From the NCBI RefSeq assembly GCF_030272615.1, contig NC_081405.1, positions 648,991,420 through 649,055,419 of the forward strand: 64,000 bases of DNA. Direction: 5' to 3'. The notes beneath the pieces were generated by a model. The model was not told the origin of the DNA and searched no databases. It saw nothing but the letters and a program-made list of their open reading frames with translations. The position numbers and the translations under genes are program-made. Positions within the stretch are counted from its first letter, which is position 1. Each line of letters starts with the position of its first letter. Origin of the DNA: Cryptomeria japonica (lineage: Eukaryota > Streptophyta > Pinopsida > Cupressales > Cupressaceae). Shown piece by piece: positions 35,203-48,188 of this stretch.

Positions 35203-35545
35203 GAACCTAACTTAGTGTTGTTTTGATAAGATTTGTTGGATGATGGAACCTTTGATCACTCTCTTTGATACTCCTTAATCTTGTTTGATGAAACTTATCT
35301 TTTAAGATAGTTGAAGATTTAATACCCCTTACAAGGATGGTTAGTTGAATTTGGAAATTCTCTTCTCTCTAGATTTGCTCTTTTCTCTTTGTTTTTGAAA
35401 CTGATTGTTGTATTAGTTGATTTGTAACTTGCAAGATGTTTCAATGTTCATGACAAGGAGACATAGCACACACGAAAATAATGGTCATCCCTATGCTAAC
35501 ATTGAGTGTATGTTCTTGTGAGGATGTTTCCAAATCCCCGATGTT
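35203..35545. other. Spacer between the PMD gene and element D
   Basis: Noncoding, AT-rich. Its last five bases, ATGTT (35541-35545), are the left target-site duplication of element D. Confidence 0.6.
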
Positions 35546-36348
35546 TGTTATCAAATGCACACTCCAATGAGACATTGTAGGTGATTGAAGGTTTTGTCAT
35601 TGATGGCAACCTTACAATCCTATGACACCGGAAAGGCAATCCATCGACACTTGCAAGGTCAGAATCTACACCGACACATAGACCACCGGCACCGGCAGTG
35701 AAAGGAAGCATATCGGCATAGAGGCCGACAAGAATTTTGTTTGTAATTTATTTTGTTAATTATTGTAAACTCATTGTAAGCCGACTTTACAAGTTGTAAA
35801 ATGACTCATATATATAAGAGATCATTATAGAACATTTAAGAAAGATGGAAGGATGTAATTAGGTGAAATAAGGTAGACCTATTATGCAAATTATAGGTTA
35901 AGGGTTTATGTATGAAGCAGAGCTATAAACCGGTACTGGCTCTGGCATAGTAGATGCTATTTCGAAGCAGTACAAGACATTGGATTTATATAATCCATTT
36001 TGTAAGTCAATGAGACTTCCCATTTTGTAATTGAGCAGTGAGCTCTAGGCACTTGGCCTTCCTACATGTGCAGGCCCCTATTGTAGCAGTAATATTCTCT
36101 TATTGGCTAGTAAGTGAATATTGTGGGTCACAAATCCCACGGAGGTTTTTCCCACACCGGGTTTCCTCGTTAAACTACTGTGTTATGCTGTGTTTTTCAT
36201 GTGTTTGTTGTTATCTCTGTTTATTGCATTATTTCTTGTTTATCGATACACAGTATTCATATGCTTTACATGTTTTAAGTGAAGAAAATCTTTTTATCTG
36301 TTAGATACTAATTCACCCCTCCTCTCAGTATCTGTGGGAATCCTAACA
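35546..36348 (+). repeat. 5' LTR of element D
   Basis: TGTTATCAAATGC to CCTAACA. It matches the 3' LTR along its length; in the first 220 bp I count about a dozen differences, so the insertion is not recent. Confidence 0.9.
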
Positions 36349-36349
36349 A

Positions 36350-36362
36350 TTGGTATTAGAGC
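36350..36362 (+). other. tRNA-iMet-type primer-binding site of element D
   Basis: TTGGTATTAGAGC, two bases after the LTR end; one change from the standard TGGTATCAGAGC. Confidence 0.8.
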
Positions 36363-36416
36363 TTGGTCCTCTGTTTTCAGAAGCCTAACAACTTGAGGAA
36401 GATCTTGACACCGGTA

Positions 36417-37490
36417 GAGATGGAAAACTTGATGAAGCAATTAGAAGCAGCTCTCTCAGACTATGATACAGAAAAGTTGAAAAATATCAAACTTGAAGAT
36501 GATCTAAAAGCTGCACAAGATATTATTCAAGCACTTCAAGAAAATCTTACCATTGCAAGAAATAAGAGAAAAGAACTTTGTGAAAAGATGCAAAATGAGA
36601 ATGATGAAAAGGAAACTCTTAGTGATCTGATAAATAAGCTAAAACAAGAAAACATGACAACAAAGAATGAGATGCAGGTTATGACTATGAGATTTTGTAA
36701 GGAAATTGAAGATAGAAAGAAGAATGAAGAAGATTTGACTAGAAGACTAAGTGATGCTGCAAATGAGAACACAAGACTTAGCTATGAAAATGATTTGTTG
36801 AAGACAGATCTGATGCATACACATAATGACTCCAATGAACTTATGAGACATAAAGAAATCTTAGAAAGAGAACTGGATACTGCAAATCAGCACAAAGAAA
36901 AATTCAAGAAAAGCTCAGAAGAACTTGGTGACTTGTTGAAGAATTAGAAACCTAATGGTGATACTTGTGGACTTGGCTTTGGAGCTGGTGAAAGCTCTGG
37001 TACTACAAACACACACTATCATGGCAAACCGTTAAGACAACCTACTGCTTATAAATTTAATGACAAATGCTTTAACTGTAACAAGTATGGCCATAGAGAA
37101 AATCAATGTAGATCTAAAAATTATCAGAATACCAATACACCCACCGGTCAATGTTCAAAATGCAACAAAGTTGGTCATAATTTTGAAAATTGTAGAATGA
37201 ATGTGAGATGTTATGTTTGTGGAAGATTTGGACACTTATCTAATCAATGCAAAACACAAACCGGCATAGGATATGGGAAAGCTATTAAGAAAAATAATGT
37301 GACTTGTTATGCTTGTAACAAGATTCGACATATTGCAAAATTTTGTAGAAGCAAGTCCTCACTGGTAAATAACAAAGGTCTTAGTTTGAAAGGTAAAGAA
37401 AAAGTTGAAGTTAAGCAGGAATTCTCAAAACAATGGATCAGGAAATCAAAACTAAATGTTGATAGGAATACTCCTCCATTGGCAGAATAG
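36417..37490 (+). pseudogene. Element D gag-like ORF: coiled coil and four zinc knuckles
   Basis: One frame from the ATG at 36420 to 37490, with a single TAG at 36945-36947. Residues 1-175 are a long coiled coil (Glu/Lys/Leu/Asn-rich heptads). Four CCHC-type knuckles lie at 37068-37345: CFNCNKYGHRENQC, CSKCNKVGHNFENC, CYVCGRFGHLSNQC and CYACNKIRHIAKFC (the last has Arg instead of Gly before His). The usual capsid domain of Copia Gag is missing, so the ORF begins almost at the primer site. It may bind element RNA and oligomerise. Further stops follow at 37488. Confidence 0.75.
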
Positions 37491-37833
37491 AGTAACACTC
37501 CACCGGCAGGAGACTCTTCATCTAACTGAAGAAAATTCCTTAAGGGTTTGGCAATCAAATGTGAAACATGCTATTATTTCCTCGGTTGATGGTAAGAAGT
37601 TGAAATTACTTCTATACCGGCAAATAAGTTAAGTGATTACTTAACTGACAAACATTAAATGTGGTGGTTGGCAAAATTAACATTATAAATCAGTATTTTG
37701 GCTCCATTTTTATTTCACCAAGCATTCAAACATTCGAAGAGCGCGAAAATTCCTGAGCAAAGGCATTTCAAGCAAAGAAGTGAAGCAATTCAGCAAGCAA
37801 TCATTCCTAAGGCAGATAAAGGTATTTATAATC

Positions 37834-40800
37834 ATGGCTTCTTCATTTGTTCCTGAATTCATAGCAAACCCTACTGTAGTCAAAGTGATTAAGCGCCCTA
37901 GACCCCTATTTCAGTTAGTTCCCGAAATTGCTAAGAAGGATGATAATGTTGGTGGATTTTCTCAAATCCCCAAGGGAGTAGTTTTTGCAGAAGACCCTAG
38001 GATGTACACTCATTGTCACATAGAAGAATTAGGTGATGAGGAAATCAAGAGCATGTATAAGACTATAATTTGTGATGATTCCGGTAATGTGAAACCTGAA
38101 CACAAAGTAGTTGAAACCCTAGGAGTCACTGAAATTCTCAATATTTTGGATTTCCCTAAGGAAGTTATAAGGATAGTTCTAAGAAGGGTACATGGTGCAT
38201 TCTTCTGGTTAGACTCAGTTCACAAAATCACTAAAGAGGCAGTAAAAGCTGTGATAGGGTTACCTTCCATGAGTAACAGACTTGATAAAACAAAGAAGGT
38301 CTCAAATGACCTAGTGACTAACGTAACAGGTGCAACATCTGCTAAAAGATCTTTAAGAGTAAATGATGTAATTGACATCAATGTCAGATTCATTAGCATG
38401 ATTTTAGGCTACAAAATCACACATGCAAATAGGTTAAATTCAGTCTCTAGCCTATGCATAAAGAGTGCTTATGATATGATCAAAGATCATGCAAAAATAG
38501 ATGTGTGTGAATGGTTGAAAGATGAGCTTATTGACAATCTTGGAACGATTAAGAAAGACAAAAAGGGGACATTTAGATTTGGAAACCTACTTGTCTGTTT
38601 AATGTTGCACATAACAAAACAAGTGCCCGATATCGGTAATAAAAATCTTGGTTTTGATATACCGGTAGGCAAACAATTGTCTGATTTACTAAATAACATG
38701 GGAGAAAACATAGAAAAGAATAAAAATGAGTACTTTCAGTCATTAAAGGCCCAGATGAATACTAGAGTCAGACTATCACAAGCAATTGTAAATAAGTATA
38801 AGGATGAAATATGTTTTGTTATTAAGAAGCATGAGATTTGGATGGAGGCAGTTATCCAAAGAACCATTTGGGTTACTGAAATGGGTTATGAAATTGATGA
38901 CCACATAATTGAAACATATGCAAAAGCCCTCCTGGAAGCACCCAAGGAACCTAAAGAAGAAGTATTTGGCAGTGCTCAGACTATTGAGAATCAAATTCAA
39001 TCTAAGAAAAGGGTAAAGAAGGCAGAAGCAATAGTAAGAAGAGGATCTAGACAAGCTAAAGCTATCAAAGAAGATGTACTTAAACAAACTGGTATCACTG
39101 AAGATGAGTTAGAAGCACTACAACAAGAAACTCACCTTTCACCGGTAGCAACTTCTTCGAAGAGTGATATGCAGCTACATTTAAAAGAGTTGTGAGGAAA
39201 AGAGAACCTTCACCGGTATCTACACCTTCTCCTAGAAGAACCAGACAGAAACAACATGCAGTAAGGCCCCCAACTAAGAAGATAACTCCAAAGAAGAAGA
39301 AGTTAAACACCCAAGAAGAAGACTCAACAAAACATTGCTCCAATTGACAAATTACTAGATGAAATAACAGAGGATGGAAAGTTGAAAAACATCAATAAAT
39401 TATATGATTCATTATCAACTGATGATAATGAAAAAGTTGAAAATAGTGTAATCCTACACTTGGACATTTACAAGAAATTCCTAATGCAAGTTGTAGATGA
39501 ATTACCGGCAGAACTGTTTTAAAGGCTTGACGCTATAAGGCAAGCTATTGTAGAGCTTGATAAGAAAATAAAAATTGAAAAACTACTTGATGTATACCCA
39601 GTCAACTCACCAAAAGAGATAGATGATCTGATCTCTGAGGCTAACCGATCAGTATTCTCAACTACACACTGGCATATAGCACTTATGGTTGGTAGAGTGA
39701 ATGAGGTAGCAGAGGAAACTGCTAATGCATGGGACATATTCCTTGTACAAAAAGAAAAGCAGGAAGAATATAGAAACTCCAAACCCATCAAAGTATACCA
39801 AAAGGATAAGGATAAGGGAAAAGGCAAGGTTGGTGGACCACCTAGCATAAAAATAATAGATAATATATCCCCACCGCCTCTGGATACTCCACCGGTAGTT
39901 ACCTTTGACAATCAACCAACTAGTGAGAGTATGGACATACCACAAGAGGACACAAATCCCAATTCTAAGGTGTTATACATAGTGGACATTGATACTCAAA
40001 AGGTCAATACTGTGGTAGATAAGGATTCAATTGGGAAAATAGATATGGCTAAAGAGTCACCGGTAACAGATGGTACAAAAGGTAAACCGGCAGATGATAA
40101 CACCGAGCAACAAGCTGAGAAATAGGCTCCATCACAACAATAGGTTCACACAGAGACAGTGCCCCGACAACAACTGAGCAATCCAAACCTTTGCTTAAAG
40201 AAATGGAAACACAAACTGACCTACCAAAGGTCACCATAAGAAAGGAAATTGCTCCCACCGGTGGGATACAGAGTGTTGGCTCTTCAAATGTAGAATTCAA
40301 ACCAACTAATGTGACAAAAGTTCTTTTGGATTCCATAAAGAAGATAACAAATTGTAGCTCACAGGCATACAAGGCAATAGATGATACCATTCCAATTTTG
40401 AAAATGATAGCACCTAAATGTAATGTAGATAATAGAGATTCTTTGAGTCAACTTGACACTTTCTCTAAGTATATTACTGAAAACACTGTGACAATTGAAC
40501 AAAGAAAAGAGGAAGCATTCAAGGAGAGATTAGAGAAGGAAAAACACAAATTCTTTGAGGAAGAAATAAAGAAGTGTACAAGGAAATTTGACACACTTCT
40601 ACTGGAACTATGTAGCACATTGAAGGAATTCAAAACTTTGTATAGGGATACATGTAAAACTAACTTTTTGACAGTATATATAGACCAGAAGATTAGCAAG
40701 ATACAGGAAGAAATAAATCAACTAGTTGACAATTTCATTAATTCATCTGATTCATTATCAGTTTTTGAGCAGAAGATAACAGGTTATGAGGAAGAACTAT

Positions 40801-40973
40801 TAAAGTTGGAAAGAGAAAAAGAAAGAATAAAAGGAAAGGCTAAAGATCTTAAATGGAGACTAAGTCCAAAATTGGACTACCTCGCCTCCTTAAGGAAAGA
40901 AACATCTGATGCTTTAATTCAAGGACAGAAAACACTGGCAGAGCAATTGCAACACCTCACCGGTACAATTTAG
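37834..40973 (+). pseudogene. Element D long extra ORF, unknown function
   Basis: Open from MASSFVPEF (37834; an in-frame ATG-like start exists at 37780) to 39195, then continues in shifted frames to 39520 and in 39685-40125 and 40191-40973, about a thousand codons in all. N-terminal third: a globular region with HGAFFWLDSVHKITKE, VKAVIGLP, and RFGNLLVCLMLHI. Middle: Pro/Lys/Arg-rich (KKITPKKKK near 39270-39300). C-terminal third: acidic stretches then a coiled coil (40440-40900). No catalytic motif of a polymerase, integrase or protease is visible. It might be an extra ORF like the envelope-like ORF of SIRE Copia elements left after pol loss, or a captured host gene. Confidence 0.6.
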
Positions 40974-41283
40974 AGGAAAGAGGCCGCAATGAAAGACAGC
41001 AAAAAGTTCATTGAAAGCCTGAATCTGGTTTTGATAGATCTTTTTCAAATTGTAACCAACCGGTTACAAGGATGAAGCTGGAAACCACACTCAATTGACA
41101 CTTTGACAACCTTTGTCATTGATGCCAAAGGGGGAGTAGTGGAATGAGAAAAATAATCAGTAAATGACTTATCAACTCAAGGGGAGTACACATTCTTTTG
41201 GTACACAATTTTTGGTAAGACAATACCAGTAGATTCTTTTTGGATGAAAGTTTTTGGATTTTTCTCATGAGTGTTGCCATCAA

Positions 41284-41299
41284 TGCCAAAGGGGGAGAT
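41284..41299 (+). promoter_or_regulatory. Polypurine tract of element D
   Basis: GCCAAAGGGGGAGATT immediately before the 3' LTR. A similar ATGCCAAAGGGGGAG occurs about 160 bp upstream near 41122-41136. Confidence 0.8.
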
Positions 41300-42103
41300 T
41301 GTTGGCAAATGCACACTCCAATGAGACATTGTAGGTGATTGAAGGTTTTGTCATTGATGGCAACCTTACAATCCTATGACACCTGCAAGGCAATCCACCG
41401 GCACTAGCAAGGTCAGACTCTACACTGGCACATAGACCACCGACACCGGCAGTGAAAGGAAGCATACCGGCATAGAGGCCGACAAGGATTTTGTTTGTCA
41501 TTTATTTTGTTAATTATTGTAAAATCATTGTAAGCCGACTTGGCAAGTTGTAAAATGACTGATATATATAAGAGATCATTGTATAACATTTAAGAATGAT
41601 GGAAGGATGTAATTTGGTGAAATAAGGCAGACCTATTATGCGAATTATAGGTTAAGGGTTTATGTATGATGCAGAGCTATAAACCAGTACTAGATCTGGC
41701 ATAGTAGATGCTATTTTGAAGCGGTATAAGACATTGGATTTATATAATCCATTTTGTAAGTCAGTGAGACTTCCCATTTTGTAATTGAGCAGTGAGCTCT
41801 AGGCACTTGGCCTTCCTGCATGTGCAGGCCCCTATTGTAGCGGTAACATTCTCTTATTGGCCAGTAAGTAAATATTATGGGTCACAAATCCCACCAAGGT
41901 TTTTCCTACACCTGGTTTCCTTGTTAAACTACTGCGTTATGGTGTGTTTTTCATGTGGTTGTTGTTATCTCTATTTATTGCATTATTTCTTGTTTACCAG
42001 TACACAACATTCATATGCTTTACATGTTTTAAGTTAAGAAAATATTTTTACCTGTTAGATACTGATTCACCCCCCCCTCTCAGTATCTGTGGGAATCCCA
42101 ACA
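41300..42103 (+). repeat. 3' LTR of element D
   Basis: TGTTGGCAAATGC to CCCAACA, 804 bp, followed by ATGTT (42104-42108). Confidence 0.9.
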
Positions 42104-42108
42104 ATGTT

Positions 42109-43391
42109 ATCACTGGTTTGATTTACAATAAAAGACACATTAGATAGACACTTTATTCAAAGGTCATCAACAATACTGTAGTCCACTAGTCTCGATACTC
42201 CATTAGCTCAAACAACCTTGTCACCCCTCAGAGGGCGCCCGTTTTTATCTTTTTCCATAAACTAACCCAAAGTGAATTGATTCACAATTAGGTAGTTATC
42301 TTGGGGGATATACAGTGAGTAATCTTGGGGGCAGATTCTTCCCCACCCTTGCACTATAATACTGCCAATGTTTGGCAACTGACTCGGCTCCAAGTTTCTA
42401 TTTCTATGGTTCGTAATAAGGATTTTGTTCGAAGACATCCTTTGAAGTCGCACAAGTGCGATTGAGGCCTATAGCCCAACAAAGTATCCAACAATATGTA
42501 GTCACGCAAGCATGATTAAGACCTCAAGGCCCTATAAAGTGCTCGATACGAGATAAATCAAAAGAGATAACTCAAATATGCTCTGTCCCCCAAGATTTTC
42601 ATCTCAAAAGGCGATTTGATTATAGTGAGTTAGATTACTTGGCTTTATCCGTACTCACTTGGGTCGTACCCTTCTCACTAGCCCCCTCAAGGCTTTGGGA
42701 AGGCAGACCCTATAAAGGATGTAAAATGTTTGAAGTAACAGAAAGCATAAAAGAGTGGGTTTGGCTTTTTGATCACCCACTTAAGGGGAGAGAATATACC
42801 TACCTCTTTCGATACACAAAATCCAAGCTTTCTTTTTATCCTTCCAAAGCAATGATTTTCTATCCTCTATTTAACAAGCAAGGTGTTCTTTTTAATTCCA
42901 CAGAAAAAAAAATTTGAACTTGCAATAAATCATGGTCAACAAAAGTAAATCGCTTGCTAAAACAAAGGGGTTGCTTGTTCTTTTTAACTTGCAATAATAG
43001 GATTGATTGTTCTTTTTACTTTTGCAAGAAAAAGAAGTGATTTCTTTTTATCCTTTGTTAAATGAAAACTTGAATAAAAAATATAATCTAACTCCTTTGG
43101 ACCCGCAACAAACATTAGTACCTACAAAACCCCTTTGAAAAGTTAGTCAAGATTGTGGGCTTACAAGCCTAAAATTTTCAAGTTGTGTTACAACAATTAG
43201 CTCTCTTCCTGTTGCAAAAGTGCTACTCTAGAGAAGGTATGCGCTATTATGATGATTCCATGTGCAAAGAGAAAGTAAGATAGATTAGATTAGAAAGTTC
43301 CACATATGCACTGGAATATTTGGGCGTGAACCTGTGGTAAATTTGCTAGAAATTTGTGGGTTACGAGTTACCCCACGGTGGGCGCCAAAAA
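42109..43391 (-). other. Leader region of the Tat complex, no ORF
   Basis: Noncoding sequence between element D and the primer site. Minus strand from 43387 reads TGGCGCCCACCGTGGGG, a Tat-style primer-binding site four bases after the LTR end. Short open stretches (for example 42639-42917) have no recognisable motif. Confidence 0.65.
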
Positions 43392-45374
43392 TGTATGTTA
43401 AAAAGTGTGGAATCTGCAAAACAAGACACAAATAACTAAAGCACACCAATGAAACATTATGTTAGAGATCAACGAAACATAAAACATAAGTAAATAAAAC
43501 AAAATCTCTAAGCACGTCTCATCATTCTCTATCTCCAAGGATCCTTCAAATCAAGGTGGCCCTCAGCTTGGAGGAGCACTTGAGCTCTAGGATGACTACC
43601 TAAAGAATGAGGGATATATGATAAAAGATCTAAATGAAAGTGCAACTAAGATCTTAGCATGATATGAATATGAAAAGCTATGATATGGTGCACGATGATG
43701 AGATTAAAATGAAGATTATGCTAGTATGATAGGCTATCCTAACATGATAATGCTATGATAATACTAAGTTATGATAAAGAAACTAACATGCTATGATAAT
43801 GCTATTAGACTATGCTAACATGATATGCTAACATGATATGCTATGCTAACATGATAATCCTAATACTAGAATGCACCTAAATGCTTAAGCTTGAAAAAAG
43901 AGGCAAATGTGACTCCTTGATAACTAAAACACAAGAAAATAGCATAACTTACATGCAAAAACCTGAGATGATGATAATGAAGGAAATGAGATCTATTTAT
44001 AGAAGAAATGGGGAGTTGGATGGTTAAGATTGAGTAATCTTAACAAGGGTTAGGATTGAATGATCTTCAATCCATGTGACACTTTCAACCCAATCCCATG
44101 TTGACAAGTGTCACCATGAGGAGGCTTGAGAGGAGAGATAAGGAGCATTAAATGCTTGAGGGGACATGATGGTTACCCTAGGGGGTTGGGTTAGGGTTAG
44201 GTTAATAGATATTCCTTTTATCCAAGGGATAAATGAATGTGCAAGGGTTAAATGGCTACCTTAGTCAAAGAAATAAATTCTTTGAAGAGACCCATGAGTT
44301 TAAAAGATGGTTAAGTTAGAGGAAAGTCTCTAAGCAAAGGTCAAAGGTGAGTTAACCATAAATGGTTATGTAAGAGTCTTTAATGGTTTGGAAGGCTTTA
44401 GAGGTTAACCATTTGAAGACATAAAGCCTTTAATGGTTATTGAAGACTTTGGAGGTTTTTGATAAGTGACTTCCTTTTGATTAGGAATGTGACAATGATT
44501 AGGATATGATTAGGCTAACTTGGAATTGATTAGAAGAATCTAGAAGGGGTTTAGGCATGCAAGTGGATTTTGTAGGAGAATGCAAGTGGGAGGAATTTTG
44601 GGATTTTCAATTAAAATAAAATCATTTATTTTAATTAAATGGTGCAATTTGCATTTGGATAGATATTTAAATAAATATTAACTTATTTAAATGTGAATGT
44701 GAATTTTGGATTTTATTTAAATAAATCCTAATTTATTTAAATGATAAAAAGGGGGATAAAGCATTAAATGCTTGAAGACTTTGAGGGAAACCATTAAAGG
44801 CTTAAGAAGACTCTAGAAATATGTCATTAAAGGTTTAAGGGAAGCCATTAAGTTTGAAGACTTTAAGGAAAACCATTAAAGGCTTGAGAAGACTCTTAGA
44901 AGGAAGCCATTAAAGGATTGAAGACTTTAAGGGAAGCCATTAAAGGTTTCAAGTGGTGAAGATAAATAGGATTTTAAATAAATGATTATTTTATTTAAAA
45001 TAGTGGTGCAACTTGTATTTATAGGAAAATGCAAGTGGGTGGAGGATAAAGGTGATTTAAATAAATAATTTATTTAAATGTGAGAGAGGGGATTTTGGGG
45101 GATTTAAATAAGAGAAGATTTAATTAAACAAACATGATTTATTTATTTAATTAATGGTCTGAATTTGATTAAGTGAATTAAATCAAATAAATTGAATAAT
45201 TTATTTAATTAATAGGAGAAGAGGGTTGGGATGAATTAATTAAATATTAATTTGATTAATAGTTGAAAAATGATGAAAGATTAATTAAATGTGAATTTAA
45301 TTAATAGTTGGATGAATGGTAATTGAACAAATATAAAATTCATTTAATTAGGTGGAAAGAAATAGGTGTCTACA
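43392..45374 (-). repeat. 5' LTR of the Tat complex
   Basis: Minus-strand TGTAGACACC to CATACA, 1983 bp, matching 12382-14327. It is followed on the right by GTATC, one base different from GTATA at 12377-12381. Confidence 0.88.
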
Positions 45375-48188
45375 GTATCCACATCCTAGTATTACCAAAA
45401 TGCTTCGTTTTAGTTTACTCGCCTAAATTTTCCTTGGTGGTAAGCCCTAGGTTCAGTGTTGAACATGGTAGCTTTGATACTATGTGTAACAAGCTAAACT
45501 AGTACTATAGAAAAATAAGAATGTAAACTAACATTCTAAAAATGCACAAATTGACAAAACATTGATCTAATTTTTTTTTTAAATATAAGTAAATGAAAAT
45601 TTAATTTTTATATAGGCAAGTAGTAACATCAACTATTCATGAATGTATGCAAGTGCATATAAACAATTCAAAGAACTACTCTTTCATAATTCTATATCAA
45701 ATAAAGTACAAGGGAATTTTAGAGTTTACATCATTCAATTTCCATTTGGAATTCTTTATGAACCATAGTTACTAATCAAAGGGAAAGTATCATCAAGGAG
45801 ATTTACCACCCAACCATAGACCTAGCGATCTCTCGCACATCTTCCTACTAGAACCGGCCCTACCCTTCGCAAGGGTATAAACAACCATTCAAGGTTCAAA
45901 ATTTGTTGTGATATAGGATAATGGACAACTACCATTCACAACATGTTTATGTTACTTCAATTAAGTTAATTGTTGTTAGAGTTTCACCGACACCATATTC
46001 GTAATCATGAGCTTGCATTCTTACTCCCTCATGTATATGAATATGTGCCTTCAACTCTTGGATTTTGCAGTTGATATCTTCACTTCTGAATAACCAATAA
46101 TTTTGTAGTAATGACCCTTGACTCTTAGCATAAGAGTACATATGTTTGCTATACAAAAAAACAAAGATGATGACACAATGTAGACCCTCTCGTATTTGTA
46201 CTTTAAAATTGAATTCTTTAACCTTGTTAATTTGGTTAAACTTCTTCACTATACATAGTAGAATGAGTATGATTTAAGCACAATTACAACATGCATAGAT
46301 ATATCTTTTCTAGTTAATCTCTACACATACAATCTACCATCTAGAGTATATAGTTGTACATTTCAGATTAAAGAGATGTTATAATAATTTGCTACTACTA
46401 AATGCTCTTCCCATAAGTGTTAAATAAGTATTCAAGTTCATTGCTTTCATCTTGAATTGTGACAAAGAATTGTTTTAGTTGCTGCAGAATAGAGACACTT
46501 CAAGAGATAGACCTTTTTTATGGTAGCCATGAATGTGTTTAGGATAGCTATGTTACTGAGCTTAATTTCTTAATTAATAACAATATTGCTATAAATATAA
46601 GATTATTGACCTAATATCTTAGGTCATAAAATTATTTCTTACTAAATAGGAATGAAGCAATCAACTAGTTCTTCTTTCCTAATTTCAAAATTTAAACAGA
46701 TAATTTCAGAGCTAGAACTTGTCTTATGTACTTGTTTTCCAAATGGTTGAGATGAAAACACTTCCCAAGCCTTCAAACTACTTATCTTAGCTATGCCATG
46801 GTATTCCAAATCACTATTCTACTTCTGTTTGTGTTTCTTCTACTTTCCCAATGAGAAAGAAAATCCCAAAACAAGTTATGCAATAATGATCTTTCCAAGA
46901 TTCTTTCCAAATATAATGTACAACCTTCAAAGCTTCCCCAATTAACTTTAATCCTCAATGGCTATGTAGATTTCATTTAATTTGTGATTCATTTCAATGA
47001 ATTTCAAATTCATTACGTTGAACTCCAATTCAAAAGTGTAACTCATTTCCTTGCAAGGAGTTATGAATTCATAATGAATTCAATTTGCTTTTACCTTGGA
47101 TTTCATTACCCATGTTGTTGGGTTAAAATATATTTTTCCACAATATAAGATGTGGCTACTTATTATATTGCTTGGTGCCACCTTACTTAATCAATATGGT
47201 CAACATAAAAGTGGTTACTTGGATTACTTAAGTGAATATGGCCAATATATATGTGGTTACTCACATATTCATAAGTATGGACCTCAACCAATATGTATAT
47301 TGAGCATAAATAAAAATTGTTTCATATAGTTCACTTAATATCACTTAATGATACTTATATGACTATGACTGTATACCATACGTGGTATATATATACGTGT
47401 GCCATATTATCATGTCACACACGTATATACATATATACATGTGTATATGTACTCCTTATATTATACATACATAATCATTTATATCAGATACATTATATTT
47501 AAATTAAACTATAAGACTGAAATGATTATCAGTTCAATTCTTAGTTTTGAACTTAGTTATACGAAGGCTTAAGTCAACGCTGTGAGTTCTTTATTAAGAA
47601 AGAAGGAACCCTAACAACTTGACTGACTATCTAGGATTAACCATAGTAGGAACCTAGTTCACAATTCTACAACCCTAATCTCTAACATCATATAACATGA
47701 ACAATGATTACAAGCTTTAGAGACTCGGATAGCAACTTGAGCCTTCACCTACTATCTGAGAAGGGAGGGAAATTATCATCTAGGATCGATATTTTTTTAT
47801 TTCAAAAAAAAAGTAGCCACTTAAGATCCCCTTTTGGCCCCCCATTTCCATGCACTTACCCAGCTACTTAATAAAATTTTGAGTCCCCAAAAACAATCAT
47901 TGATTTTCAATGAATAGATTTACATGTACATCTAGTGGTGGAAAAATAAAGTGACCCATGCAACCATTAAAGTGGTTGAAATTTTAGTTCTCAATGGTCA
48001 TCGTGGTGTCACTTGATCATTATTCCAACAAATTTCATAGGCTGATCCTTGACTTACACAACAAAATTATGATGACTATTGGTGTAGGATGTTAGAATCT
48101 AATTTACTCCAACAAAGGTTGTAACAACTTGAAGATGGTTATGATTCACGTATGAGGGTTTTATGTGTTTTATTAAGTAGGTTTCTGG
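45375..48188. other. Spacer between the Tat complex and the chromovirus, no gene
   Basis: AT-rich. The 300-bp minus-strand open stretch 45947-46249 shows no domain. A perfect 12-bp inverted repeat lies at 47390-47401 and 47418-47429 (arms TATATACGTGTG and CACACGTATATA) in a TA-rich tract. Confidence 0.5.

Larger units (their letters stand above)
35546..42103 (+). mobile_element. Element D: Copia-like non-autonomous LTR retrotransposon
   Basis: LTRs 35546-36348 (803 bp) and 41300-42103 (804 bp), TGTT...AACA, flanked by an exact ATGTT duplication (35541-35545 and 42104-42108). An iMet-type primer site follows the 5' LTR and polypurine tract AAAGGGGGAGATTG precedes the 3' LTR, both Copia-like. 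Inside are a coiled-coil/zinc-knuckle gag-like ORF and a long decayed ORF, with no RT, RNase H, protease or integrase that I can recognise. Mobilisation would have to use proteins of another element. Confidence 0.88.
12382..45374 (-). mobile_element. Ty3/Gypsy Tat-lineage complex with nested insertions
   Basis: Two similar LTRs (12382-14327 and 43392-45374), flanked by GTATA on the left and GTATC on the right, bound a minus-strand unit. Read on the minus strand: 5' LTR, primer site TGGCGCCCACCG (43387 leftward), leader, a diverged Tat LTR with its own polypurine tract (about 32250-33672), gag, protease, reverse transcriptase, RNase H, integrase, polypurine tract and 3' LTR. Nested: LINE 19840-27919 and element D 35546-42103. 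All Tat reading frames are broken. The gag zinc knuckle, the retropepsin and the integrase C-terminus have Tat-type patterns. The internal extra LTR shows the array is either a tandem of two related elements or a recombinant. Confidence 0.8.

Noticed and set aside
45947-46249. 100-codon minus-strand ORF as a gene
   Set aside because: No motif or splice context; expected by chance in AT-rich spacer.
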